Source: Pseudomonadota bacterium (GTDB taxonomy: Bacteria; Myxococcota_A; UBA9042; GCA-2863065). Taken from it: 46,052 nucleotides of DNA. Location of the stretch: contig SXOO01000082.1 in NCBI GenBank assembly GCA_005776725.1, forward strand, positions 1 to 46,052, given 5' to 3'. Both the position numbers and the translations under genes were made by a program. Shown one piece after another: positions 1-7,339 of this stretch. Each line of letters opens with the position of its first letter. Position 1 is the first letter of the stretch. The notes below the pieces were generated by a model. The model made no database searches. It was not told the DNA's origin and saw only the letters and a list, made by a program, of their open reading frames with translations.

Positions 1-448
1 CGTAGATGCCGGGCGAGCTGTGGCCCTGGAAGAAGATCTGATCGCCCCCGCCCGGGTGGTCCTTGCCGCGGAAGACGTGGTTGAAGCCCACTTCGCAGAG
101 CGTGGCAGCCGACGCATAGGTGGAGAGGTGTCCTCCAATGCCCGGGAAGCGTGCGTTGGCCTTCATGACCATGACCGCCGCGTTCCATCGGATGTACCGG
201 CGGATCCGCTTCTCGATCTTCTCGTCACCCGGGTAGTCGGGCTCCATGTCTAGAGGGATTGTGTTGACGTACGGCGTCTGAACGAGGGCCGGCAGCGCGA
301 CGTCTGCGATCTGAGCGCGCTTGAGCAACGACATGAGGATGAAGTGCGCTCGCTCCATCCCGTGGCGCTCCACGAGCGAGTCGAAGGAGTCGAGCCACTC
401 GGAGGTCTCGGAAGGGTCGATGTCGAGCTGGCGCGGGCCGAATTTCAT
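1..448 (-). CDS. aceE: Pyruvate dehydrogenase E1 component (homodimeric type), N-terminal part
   Basis: Thiamine-diphosphate-dependent E1 subunit that decarboxylates pyruvate and passes the acetyl group to the E2 lipoyl domain in the cytoplasm. Only the first 149 codons are inside the window; the gene continues past the left edge, and the family is usually near 890 residues. The recognisable AceE N-terminus includes [16 protein letters not shown], then TPYVNTIP, the repeated-basic stretch [15 protein letters not shown], and [19 protein letters not shown] followed by GFNHVF. The diphosphate-binding part lies outside the window. The start is the ATG at 448, with a weak AGGA about 10 bases upstream. 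It is divergent from rph, with only 90 bp between the two starts, so the promoters must be packed into that gap. Identification rests on the family pattern and is strong despite truncation. Confidence 0.93.
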   Translation of the reverse strand, partial: MKFGPRQLDIDPSETSEWLDSFDSLVERHGMERAHFILMSLLKRAQIADVALPALVQTPYVNTIPLDMEPDYPGDEKIEKRIRRYIRWNAAVMVMKANARFPGIGGHLSTYASAATLCEVGFNHVFRGKDHPGGGDQIFFQGHSSPGIY

Positions 449-538
449 GAGTGCGGAATCCTGGGGCGGTTGGCGGGCGGTAGGTTAGAGCGTAGGGTCC
501 GCCGGTCAAGCAACCCCCCCAAGAGAGGTCACCGAGCC

Positions 539-1249
539 ATGCCCCGACCTGATGGTCGCGCCGTCGACGCGCTTCGCACACTTCGTTTCGAGACCCACGT
601 GCAACGTCAGGCGGCCGGGAGCTGCCTCATCCGGACGGGCAACACCGCGGTGCTGTGCGCGGCCACCGTCGAGGCGGGCGCTCCCAAGTGGAAGCGGGAG
701 CCCGGAGGCTGGGTCACCGCGGAGTACGCGATGTTGCCCGGCAGCGGAGATCGCCGCGTCCCCCGCAAGGAGAACGGGCGGGCCGTGGAGATCCAGCGGC
801 TCATCGGCCGCTCCCTGCGGGCCGCGGTGGACCTGGTACGTCTCGGAGAGTTCACCATCACCGTCGACTGCGACGTGCTCGACGCGGACGGGGGCACCCG
901 CACCGCCGCGATCACCGGAGGCTGGGTGGCGCTGTCGCTCGCTTGCGAAGGGCTCGTTCGCAAGGGGCTGCTCGCCGCCAGCCCGGTCATCCACCCAGTC
1001 GCCGCCGTGAGCGTGGGGCTCGTGGACGACGAGGCACGCCTGGACCTCGAGTACCTCGAAGACAGCGCGGCCGGCACCGACATGAACGTGGTCGGGATCC
1101 CCGGATCGGGCCTCATCGAGGTCCAGGGCACGGCCGAGCGGGCGCCGTTCACGCGGGTGCAGCTGACCCGTCTGCTCGACCTCGCGGAGTCCGGCATCGC
1201 CCGCCTTGCCGAGGCGCAGCGCCTAGCCGTTCAAGACGGCCTGCGCTGA
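539..1249 (+). CDS. rph: Ribonuclease PH
   Basis: Phosphorolytic 3'-5' exoribonuclease that trims tRNA 3' ends, using phosphate to release nucleoside diphosphates. The 236-residue product is the normal family length (about 238). It shows RPDGR at residues 3-7, GWVTAEYAMLP, the EIQRLIGRSLRAAVDL block, and TVDCDVLDADGGTRTAAITG, which form the phosphate and RNA binding surface of the RNase PH fold, then GTDMNVV and EVQGTAE near the end. The start chosen is the ATG at 539, preceded by an AGAGAGG Shine-Dalgarno at 8-9 bases; an upstream in-frame start at 344 would run into aceE and add a non-family extension. The 3' end overlaps the convergent phosphatase gene by 27 bp. Confidence 0.96.
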   Translation: MPRPDGRAVDALRTLRFETHVQRQAAGSCLIRTGNTAVLCAATVEAGAPKWKREPGGWVTAEYAMLPGSGDRRVPRKENGRAVEIQRLIGRSLRAAVDLVRLGEFTITVDCDVLDADGGTRTAAITGGWVALSLACEGLVRKGLLAASPVIHPVAAVSVGLVDDEARLDLEYLEDSAAGTDMNVVGIPGSGLIEVQGTAERAPFTRVQLTRLLDLAESGIARLAEAQRLAVQDGLR

Positions 1250-1939
1250 CGCGCCGTCGCGGAGGCGAGTGAGCGCCGCGTCTCCCGCCCGCCGCTGAGG
1301 CGTGTGCAGGCGGACCGCGGGGCGGCGCGATCTCAAGAGCTGCTCCGCAGCGTTCAGGTCCGTGGCCAGCCCGCGGCGCAACACCACCAACGCCGCGACG
1401 AGCGCCGACCGACCGTGACCGGCGGCGCAATGGACATAGACCGCGCCGTCCCAGGTGGCGGCCAGCGCGACGACCCGGTCGAGATCGGGCGGCGCGGGCG
1501 CCCGAGCGTCCAGCGCGGGAGCTAACGCATAGGTGCAACCGGCGCGGCGAGCCGCGGGGAACTCCCCGGTGCAGTCCACGATGAGGCTCACTCGGGGGTC
1601 GAGCGTTACTCGGATCGGGCGGCGACCCAGCCACAGTCCGGGCGCCACCTCGTGGCAGGCGGGCTCGCTGGTGATCCCGTGGAAGAGGTGCCACATGGTC
1701 CAGGTGAAGCCGAAGTAGGGGAAGAAGAGCGCCACGGTGAGTGGCCGCATTCGACCCTCGGCTGACTTGCCGAGCCACTGGGGGCGGTCCAGCCCGTAGA
1801 CGACCGCCAGCCACAGGAACGCCACCCCCACCCAGACAGCCAGCCACCCGACGCCACCGAGCCACGCGCCCGAGGTGCAGAGGAGGAGTCCGGCGAGGCT
1901 GAAGACGACAGGGAAACGCACGGCGCGAGAACCTACCAC
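1223..1939 (-). CDS. Membrane-anchored dual-specificity (DSP/PTP-like) phosphatase
   Basis: Predicted cysteine-dependent phosphatase tethered to the inner membrane. The N-terminal third holds two or three hydrophobic helices (roughly residues 8-45 and 63-85 from the GTG at 1939). A soluble domain follows with GLWLGRRP, VDCTGEFPAAR and the signature loop HCAAGHGRS, which supplies the nucleophilic Cys and phosphate-binding Arg of the HCxxGxxRS motif. The general acid Asp is probably in the LDARAPAPPDLDRV stretch. Substrate is unknown; family members act on phosphotyrosine/threonine, phosphoinositides or phosphatidylglycerophosphate. Start is uncertain: GTG at 1939 or GTG at 1921. Longer in-frame starts up to 2056 overlap the divergent lipoprotein gene and are unlikely. 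The 3' end overlaps rph by 27 bp tail to tail. Confidence 0.8.
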   Translation of the reverse strand: MVGSRAVRFPVVFSLAGLLLCTSGAWLGGVGWLAVWVGVAFLWLAVVYGLDRPQWLGKSAEGRMRPLTVALFFPYFGFTWTMWHLFHGITSEPACHEVAPGLWLGRRPIRVTLDPRVSLIVDCTGEFPAARRAGCTYALAPALDARAPAPPDLDRVVALAATWDGAVYVHCAAGHGRSALVAALVVLRRGLATDLNAAEQLLRSRRPAVRLHTPQRRAGDAALTRLRDGASAQAVLNG

Positions 1940-1984
1940 AGCCGCTTGCGGGCACCGGTGGGCTTCAGCATGATGCCGCCTCCC

Positions 1985-2233
1985 ATGCGTCTGCTCCTCC
2001 TGCTGTTCCTGCTGTCGTCCGGCTGCGCCGGGCTTGAGTGCGGCGTGGGGACCCACGAAGAGCAGGGGCAGTGCGTGCCGAACGTGCCGGTGGCCTGCGG
2101 GCCCGGGACGGTCTTCGAACTCGGCTACTGCGTACCCGAAAGAGCCCCCGATTGTGGTGACGCAGGCTGCGGCGACGCCACGGGTGACCCGCCCGACACG
2201 GTAGGGCTCGAGCTCCCCGGGGCGAGTCGCTGA
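1985..2233 (+). CDS. Small Cys-rich lipoprotein
   Basis: An 82-residue predicted lipoprotein with a short basic n-region, a Leu-rich core and the lipobox LSSGC, so Cys13 should be lipidated after signal peptidase II cleavage. The mature part has six or more cysteines in a pattern of the type C-GxGT-C-x-C, as in many short myxobacterial secreted proteins (CGVGTHEEQGQCV, CGPGTVFELGYCV). No enzyme motif is visible; the two similar Cys segments look like a tandem duplication. I use the ATG at 1985, which puts the hydrophobic core at the right distance from the N-terminus; ATGs upstream at 1946 and 1970 are possible. The stop overlaps the next start (TGATG at 2231-2235), so the metallo-hydrolase gene is probably translationally coupled. 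Function unknown. Confidence 0.72.
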   Translation: MRLLLLLFLLSSGCAGLECGVGTHEEQGQCVPNVPVACGPGTVFELGYCVPERAPDCGDAGCGDATGDPPDTVGLELPGASR

Positions 2234-3090
2234 TGGCGGTCCCGTGTACGGTCACCGCTGGGCAGTTGTCGATCCGCGGGCTCAGCCTCGGCGGGATCGA
2301 GACCTCGCTGCACTGCCCCCAACTCGGGGTGGCGTTTGACTGTGGCCACTGCCCCCGGTCGCTCGTTTCCACGCCGCGGCTCTTCATCACGCACGGGCAC
2401 GCCGACCACGCCGCTGGCCTCGTCCCGTGGCTGTCGCTGCGGCTTGTGTACGGCTTTCCCGAGCCCCTCGACGTCTTCGCGCCGGAGTGGCTCGTGCCCG
2501 CGCTCCGCACGGTGGTCGCCGCCTACGAGTCCGTGCAGACGTTCCCTTACCGGGTCCGGTTTCACGCGCTCGAGGCCGGGTCGGAGGTGCCGCTGCCCGG
2601 TGGGCGCTTCGTCCGCGCGTTTCGGAGCCCCCACGTCCTGCCCACCATGGGCTACACCGTGTGGGAGCGAGTCACCAAGCTGCTCCCGGAGTTCTCTTCC
2701 CTGCCAGGCGCGGAGATCGCAGCGCGAAAACGCGCCGGGGAGGCGCTCTTCAGCTCCCTGGACCGCCCGATCCTGAGCTTCCCCGGCGATACGACCATCG
2801 GGGTCCTCGACAAGCAGCCGCACCTCTACGAGTCGCGCGTGTTGCTGCTCGAGGCCACCTACATCGACGACAAGAAGGACGTAGCCGCGTGCCTCCAGCA
2901 CGGTCACGTCCACCTCGATCAGGTGCTCGAGCGCGCGGAGCACTTCCGTAACGAACACATCGTGTTCACGCACTTCTCGCAGTCGTATACCCCTCGCGAG
3001 GCCGAGGCGATCGTGCGGGCTCGGACGCAAGGCCGCTTCGCGCCAGAGATCCACGCCTTCGTCCCGTCGGAGGACTCATGGCCGGGCTAG
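2233..3090 (+). CDS. RNase Z-like metallo-beta-lactamase-fold hydrolase
   Basis: A 285-residue cytoplasmic protein of the metallo-beta-lactamase fold, closest in layout to short-form tRNase Z proteins. The dizinc site is visible as HGHADH at residues 54-59 (HxHxDH), a later His in the SPHVLPTMGYTVWER segment, Asp in FPGDTTIGVLD, and a terminal His in FTHFSQSYTPREA. The LLEATYIDDKKDVA and CLQHGHVHLDQV segments also resemble the tRNase Z C-terminal half. tRNase Z enzymes remove the 3' trailer of tRNA precursors, but this protein lacks an obvious flexible exosite arm, so its substrate may differ. It starts on the stop codon of the lipoprotein gene and its 3' end overlaps gtrA-like by 13 bp, which suggests a three-gene operon. 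Confidence 0.85.
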   Translation: MAVPCTVTAGQLSIRGLSLGGIETSLHCPQLGVAFDCGHCPRSLVSTPRLFITHGHADHAAGLVPWLSLRLVYGFPEPLDVFAPEWLVPALRTVVAAYESVQTFPYRVRFHALEAGSEVPLPGGRFVRAFRSPHVLPTMGYTVWERVTKLLPEFSSLPGAEIAARKRAGEALFSSLDRPILSFPGDTTIGVLDKQPHLYESRVLLLEATYIDDKKDVAACLQHGHVHLDQVLERAEHFRNEHIVFTHFSQSYTPREAEAIVRARTQGRFAPEIHAFVPSEDSWPG

Positions 3091-3557
3091 ACGCGGCGCG
3101 CCGGCGGTTCCTGCAGTTCTGCGCCGTGGGCGCCAGCGGCGTGGTCGTGAACCTGGGCATATTCGAGCTGGCACAGTGGGCCTTCGGCGATCGCCTCGGT
3201 CCAGACATGCGGTACGCGGCGGCCAACGCCACCGGGATCCTGGTGTCCATCCTCACCAACTTCCTGCTGAACGACCTCTGGACGTGGGGGGATCGGCGGC
3301 AGGACGCCAACTTCAGCCGGGTTCGGCGCCTGGGCGCCTTCTACCTGGTCGCCTCCGTGGGTGGAGCGATCCAGCTGGGGGTGGGCTATGGCACTCGGGC
3401 GGTGCTCCAGCAGATGGAGCTGCCGTTCGGCCTGGACGTGCGACGCGACACGCTGTCGGTGCTGACCGGGATTGGCGCCGCCACTTTCGTGAACTACTTC
3501 CTGAACAACGCGTGGACCTTCCGTGGGTCGCCCGGAGCGTCGGTGGCGCCCCGTTAG
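3078..3557 (+). CDS. GtrA family membrane protein
   Basis: A 159-residue protein with four hydrophobic helices, the hallmark of the GtrA family. Typical features are RRFLQFCAVGASGVVVNLG at the start, NATGILVSILTNFLLNDLWTW in the second pair of helices and FVNYFLNNAWTFR at the end. GtrA proteins are thought to help move undecaprenyl-phosphate-linked sugars across the inner membrane for glycosylation of O-antigen or other envelope glycans; for this copy no glycosyltransferase is adjacent, so the role is inferred from family only. The ATG at 3078 lies inside the upstream hydrolase gene. It ends 21 bp before the convergent PilZ gene. Confidence 0.88.
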   Translation: MAGLDAARRRFLQFCAVGASGVVVNLGIFELAQWAFGDRLGPDMRYAAANATGILVSILTNFLLNDLWTWGDRRQDANFSRVRRLGAFYLVASVGGAIQLGVGYGTRAVLQQMELPFGLDVRRDTLSVLTGIGAATFVNYFLNNAWTFRGSPGASVAPR

Positions 3558-3578
3558 ACGCCGCAACCAGCACCCGTC

Positions 3579-4451
3579 CTAGCGGTGCGCGGCGCGCTCG
3601 TCGTCGGGGAGCCTCGGGTGCTGCGCCAGGGCGGCGCGCACCTTGGGTCGACACCGCGCGGCGCGGGAGTGCGCTAACGCGAGCAGTGTGTCCAGGGCAA
3701 GGTCGTCTCGGTCAAGCCACGCCAGGAGCTCGTCCTCGGTGGCCCGGGGATTCAGGACGGCCTCTCGGGCGATCCCGAGATCCGAGTCGCCCACCAGCGC
3801 GTCGCGTACGGCCCGTGGGCCGAGGCGCGCCAGCTGTCGCCGCTGGTCGGCGCTGAGCGCCGCCAGCTGCTCTCGGAGCGGCGCGTCGGCCTTGATCCAT
3901 GACCACAGCGGGTTCGCGCCCCCAGCGCTGAGGAGAGCGTCTTGGCCAATGCCGGGCTCACGTGCCTCCGGCAGAGCCTCTAAGAAGACCTCGCCCGGCG
4001 CCGGCTGGTGCGCGCTGGTTTGCTCGTCGGAGGGTCGGAGCTCCGCGGGCAGCGCGTCCGCGCTCGCCGCCGCGGCAAGTGCAGCCGCACGCAGCTCGCG
4101 ACGCTCGTCAGGCTCCGAGGTCATGTTCAGCGGCACAGCCTGGTCTTCGACCAGCCCGGATTGAGATCCGGAGGCCAGCGACTCGAGGAACTCGACCGCC
4201 GAGACCAGCGCGTCGACGTCCGGACCCTTGGTGAACTGCACATAGAAGCCAACGGCCGTCTGGTTGACCACCGCAGCGCTGACATCCACGGCTGGGCCGA
4301 CGGGGAGCTCGAAGCGCACGCGGACGATGGAGAACGGGGCGGGTCGGGCCGCCGACGCGATGAAGCACCCACCGTGAGACAGCTCGGCGCGGTAACGCTG
4401 CCTGACGGACTGGGCGTCACCGAGCGCGACCGAGAAGACAGGCGGACTCAC
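3579..4451 (-). CDS. PilZ-domain protein with HEAT/LRV-like C-terminal repeats
   Basis: A 290-residue predicted cytoplasmic protein. The N-terminal third (about residues 5-105) is PilZ-like: RQRYRAELSHGGCFI gives an R-containing arm followed by the S-xGG turn, then VRVRFELP and VGFYVQF strands. This is the variant found in many myxobacterial PilZ paralogues; binding of cyclic di-GMP is plausible but the Arg motif is weak. An Ala/Pro/Glu-rich linker follows, then a helical repeat section (about 195-285) with RAVRDALVGDSDLGIAREAVLNP and a similar ALAHSRAARCRPKVRAAL segment, resembling leucine-rich-variant/HEAT repeats. The start is the GTG at 4451, whose GTGA overlaps the stop of the upstream HAD gene, so the two are translationally coupled. 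A start at 4550 would overlap that gene extensively. Confidence 0.77.
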   Translation of the reverse strand: MSPPVFSVALGDAQSVRQRYRAELSHGGCFIASAARPAPFSIVRVRFELPVGPAVDVSAAVVNQTAVGFYVQFTKGPDVDALVSAVEFLESLASGSQSGLVEDQAVPLNMTSEPDERRELRAAALAAAASADALPAELRPSDEQTSAHQPAPGEVFLEALPEAREPGIGQDALLSAGGANPLWSWIKADAPLREQLAALSADQRRQLARLGPRAVRDALVGDSDLGIAREAVLNPRATEDELLAWLDRDDLALDTLLALAHSRAARCRPKVRAALAQHPRLPDDERAAHR

Positions 4452-5221
4452 GGGTCCTCGTATCTCGCGTAGGTGGCGACGTCGGGGTCGAGGTCGAGCG
4501 GCCCGGGAGCCCGTACGGTGTCCATGAAGAGCGCATGGCAGCGGGGCCACGCTCGGACCGCCACGTTGCAGTTCGCGGGTTCGTTGTCGAGGAAGGCCAC
4601 AACGTCCCCGAGCGTGGCGATGAAGCCCACGGCGTCCTTCTTGAACTCGGCGTCTGGGATCTCGAACTTCGGCTTCAGCACGAGCGCGGTGTGCGCCACC
4701 CCCACCGGGAAGCCATGCGCACGGAGGCTCGCGGCCGTACCGATGAGCATGTTCGGGCTGTCGCGCCCCGTGAGGTAGACCACGGTGGCGCCCGCGTCGA
4801 AGACCTCCTGAACGAACGCCACCGCCCCGTCGTAGGGCACGTCGCGGTCGATCCAGGCGTCCTGGAAGAACCGGGCGAACCAGTAGTCGAAGAGCGCCCG
4901 CTCCAGCTCGGGGTCCGCGAGCTCCAGCGGGCCGCGAAGGATGTCCTTCAACAGGTACGGCAGGTTGAAGCGCGGCAGCGAGTCGAGGCGCGAGCGCACC
5001 TCCTTCGGGCCCTTCGCGTCCAGGTACTCCGCAAGGATCGCCCAGGTCCGGGGGCCGTTGTCGAAGAGCGTGTGGTCTAGGTCGAAGACCACCACGGGGG
5101 TCCGGCCGGCGGCCCGTGTGGCGGTGACCGTGCGGAGCACGTCACGGAGCGGCTGTGGGCGTAGGGGCGAATGCTGACTGACTGGCACTGAACTCGGCAA
5201 GACAACACCTCGTTGCGTCAT
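4448..5221 (-). CDS. HAD-superfamily hydrolase
   Basis: A 257-residue Asp-nucleophile phosphatase or phosphotransferase. Motif I is FDLDHTLFD (residues 46-54, nucleophile D47 and acid/base D49); motif II is VYLTGRDS around residue 150; a conserved Lys is likely in KPKFEIPDAEFKK; and motif III is FLDNEPANC near residue 218. A helical cap is inserted between motifs I and II. The order and spacing fit small HAD enzymes, but the substrate cannot be read from the sequence. The ATG at 5221 is the first good start. It is the upstream member of a two-gene unit with the PilZ protein (4-bp GTGA overlap), which may link a second-messenger response to a phosphatase. It is divergent from tamA. Confidence 0.85.
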   Translation of the reverse strand: MTQRGVVLPSSVPVSQHSPLRPQPLRDVLRTVTATRAAGRTPVVVFDLDHTLFDNGPRTWAILAEYLDAKGPKEVRSRLDSLPRFNLPYLLKDILRGPLELADPELERALFDYWFARFFQDAWIDRDVPYDGAVAFVQEVFDAGATVVYLTGRDSPNMLIGTAASLRAHGFPVGVAHTALVLKPKFEIPDAEFKKDAVGFIATLGDVVAFLDNEPANCNVAVRAWPRCHALFMDTVRAPGPLDLDPDVATYARYEDP

Positions 5222-5279
5222 CCTGGCTCACGCGAGGGGCGGGTGTCTACCCTGACCCACGGGACCCGAGGGCCTCCAG

Positions 5280-5295
5280 GGGGACTGCGGTCCCC
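5280..5295. promoter_or_regulatory. Hairpin in the divergent HAD/tamA intergenic region
   Basis: GGGGAC-TGCG-GTCCCC, a perfect 6-bp stem with a 4-base loop, between the HAD start and the tamA start. It could be a leader hairpin or a dispersed intergenic element: the core GGGGACTGCGGTCC also occurs at 32794-32807. No clear -35/-10 pair was found in this gap. Confidence 0.35.
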
Positions 5296-5365
5296 TACGG
5301 GGAGCGGCGTCGGACCCACGTCCGGGCTTGCCAGGGCGCCGCGCACTCGCGACTGTAGCGGGTCT

Positions 5366-7339
5366 GTGCGCTCCGTTCTGCTCCGGGTCTTGCTGGCTCT
5401 CGTCCTCATCGGGTGCACCCACGTTCGGCCGCCCAAGGTCCCGGGCGAGACCGACACCCGCGTCCGCGAGGTGCGCTTCGTGGGCGAAGGGGGGCAGGCG
5501 CTCTCGGTGCCTCTCGGCGACTTCAGGAACTTCCTCGCCCAGCGCGCCGGCGGCGTCATCCAGACGCATCGCTACTTCAACCCCTACCGCGTCGCCGAGG
5601 ACCGGCGCCGGGTCTTGGCGTTCTGGCAGAACCGGGGCTTCTTCGACGCCACGGTCACAGAGGGGGAGCGCGCCTTCCACGAGCTGAAGGGCGGCCGCGA
5701 GGTCACGCTCACCTGGGTGATCAACGAGGGCGCGCCGTTCTCGATCGCGAGCCTCGCGTTTCAGGGCTTCCCGTCCGAGCTCGAGGCGGCCGTTCGTCCG
5801 CTCGCGCGCTTCGAGGTCGGCGCGGCGGTCGACCTGGAGAGGTATCGACTACGCCGTTGGGAGATGGCCGAGGTGCTGCAGCGGGCCGGGTACGCCCACG
5901 CCTCAGTGCTGTCGCGAGCCTGGGTGGACCGCGGCAAGCGCGAGGTGCACTGGCGCTACATCGCGGACCCGGGCCCGCTCACCACGGTGGGGACGGTGCG
6001 CGTCGTCGGGGCCCACCGGGTGAGCGCCGATGACATCGTGCGGCGGGCCGGGCTCGTGGCGGGTGAGCCGTACGGAAAGATGGACCAGGAGGCAGCCCGG
6101 CTCGATCTGCTGGACACCGGGTCGTTCTACAACGTGGTAGTGAACGACGGCGCCGACGTCATCTTGAACATCGGGATCCCGCCGCCGGACTCGGGGGGCG
6201 TGGTGCCGGACGAGCGGATCCGGGAGGACGGGTCGCTCGTCCCGAGGGAGCTCCCGTCGGCTCTGGACATCACCCTCAGCGTGATCGAGGCCCCGCGGGT
6301 CAAGGGCAGGTTCGAGGGCGGCGTCGAATTCGACCCGGCTCGCCTGGACGGATTCGTGGGCGCGGAGGCTGTGATGCCGGATCTCCTGGGCTCCATGCAC
6401 CACCTGACGGCCCGCGGACAGCTGGGCTACGGGTGGTTCTGGGCCGAGGACGGGGATCATGGGCTGGACGGCGCTGCGCGGCTCCGTACCACCCACGTTG
6501 GCGTGCTCGGTCGGCTGGGCGACCTGCGGGTCACCGCCCAGTACGAGGACCGCCGCTTCGGATCCGGCGCGTCGCGAGAGGCGGCCGTGGGCCCCGGGGG
6601 GCGGGCGACCCTGGCGCCCGGTCTCTTCGTGGAGCTGGATCTCCTGTATGCGTTCGCCCAAGAGCGGGGGCTGAGCGGCCTGGACGCAGAGCAGCGCTCC
6701 GCCGTGACCCTCTCCGATGGGGGAGACGCCCACAACCTGAGGGTGCAGGCCGGCGTGATCTGGGACCGCCGCGACGACCCCGTCGAGGCCCGGAAGGGGC
6801 ACCTCGTGGCGGCCAGGATTGACGCCTCGGTCGGCGCGCCTGTGGGCACGCACCGCTGGCTCACGCTGGCTCTAGACCTCAGGAAGCTCTTCCCGGTCGG
6901 GGATGCGCTGGCGGTGGGGCTCCGCGCCGCCGGGTCGTTCATCGTGCTCACCGGCGACGAGGGTGTCCCGCTCGGTGCGCGCCTCTTGGGCGGCGGCGCG
7001 TGGGGCTTCAGGGGCTTCGGGCGCGAGGCGTTCGGACCGGAGGGCGGGCTGCAAGTCGGCGGCCTCGGGCTCTTCGAGTCGTCGGTCGAGCTCAGGTGGC
7101 TGCCGTTCGTGCAGCAGGTCGGGGCGTCTTTGTGGGCCGACCTCGGCGCCGTCTCAGCCACCGCCAACCCCTTCGAGGACGGCGTGGGCCTGGCGGCTGG
7201 GTTGGGCCTCCGGGTGCGCCTCTGGCACGTCCCGCTGGGCCTCGACTTCGGCTATCGCATCCTCGATCGCGGCCGCGTGGTGCCCGGCGACACCTTCGAG
7301 CCGTACCAGTTCTTCTTCCGCGTGGGGGAGTCGTTTTGA
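5366..7339 (+). CDS. tamA: TamA/BamA-like outer-membrane Omp85 protein
   Basis: A 657-residue Omp85-family protein that, with TamB, is expected to help insert autotransporters or move lipids at the outer membrane. From the GTG at 5366 it begins with a hydrophobic segment ending in VLIGC, a lipobox, so it may be a lipidated variant. Residues about 25-270 hold POTRA-like repeats (EVRFVGEGG; PFSIASLAFQGFPSE; TVGTVRVVGAHRVSADD). The C-terminal half is a predicted 16-strand barrel with RRDDPVEARKGHL and the L6-loop motif GFRGFGREAFGPEGG corresponding to (V/I)RGF, ending in FRVGESF with a terminal Phe typical of barrels. No clear Shine-Dalgarno precedes 5366; a start at 5213 would add a 51-residue non-family extension. 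Its TGA overlaps the tamB start, indicating coupling. Confidence 0.85.
   Translation: MRSVLLRVLLALVLIGCTHVRPPKVPGETDTRVREVRFVGEGGQALSVPLGDFRNFLAQRAGGVIQTHRYFNPYRVAEDRRRVLAFWQNRGFFDATVTEGERAFHELKGGREVTLTWVINEGAPFSIASLAFQGFPSELEAAVRPLARFEVGAAVDLERYRLRRWEMAEVLQRAGYAHASVLSRAWVDRGKREVHWRYIADPGPLTTVGTVRVVGAHRVSADDIVRRAGLVAGEPYGKMDQEAARLDLLDTGSFYNVVVNDGADVILNIGIPPPDSGGVVPDERIREDGSLVPRELPSALDITLSVIEAPRVKGRFEGGVEFDPARLDGFVGAEAVMPDLLGSMHHLTARGQLGYGWFWAEDGDHGLDGAARLRTTHVGVLGRLGDLRVTAQYEDRRFGSGASREAAVGPGGRATLAPGLFVELDLLYAFAQERGLSGLDAEQRSAVTLSDGGDAHNLRVQAGVIWDRRDDPVEARKGHLVAARIDASVGAPVGTHRWLTLALDLRKLFPVGDALAVGLRAAGSFIVLTGDEGVPLGARLLGGGAWGFRGFGREAFGPEGGLQVGGLGLFESSVELRWLPFVQQVGASLWADLGAVSATANPFEDGVGLAAGLGLRVRLWHVPLGLDFGYRILDRGRVVPGDTFEPYQFFFRVGESF

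Noticed and set aside
5213..5365. 51-residue N-terminal extension of tamA
   Set aside because: Arg/Pro/Gly-rich and not in the family; the signal peptide starts near GTG 5366.
7000..7335. Upstream extension of tamB
   Set aside because: It overlaps the tamA barrel-coding end and has no TamB homology.
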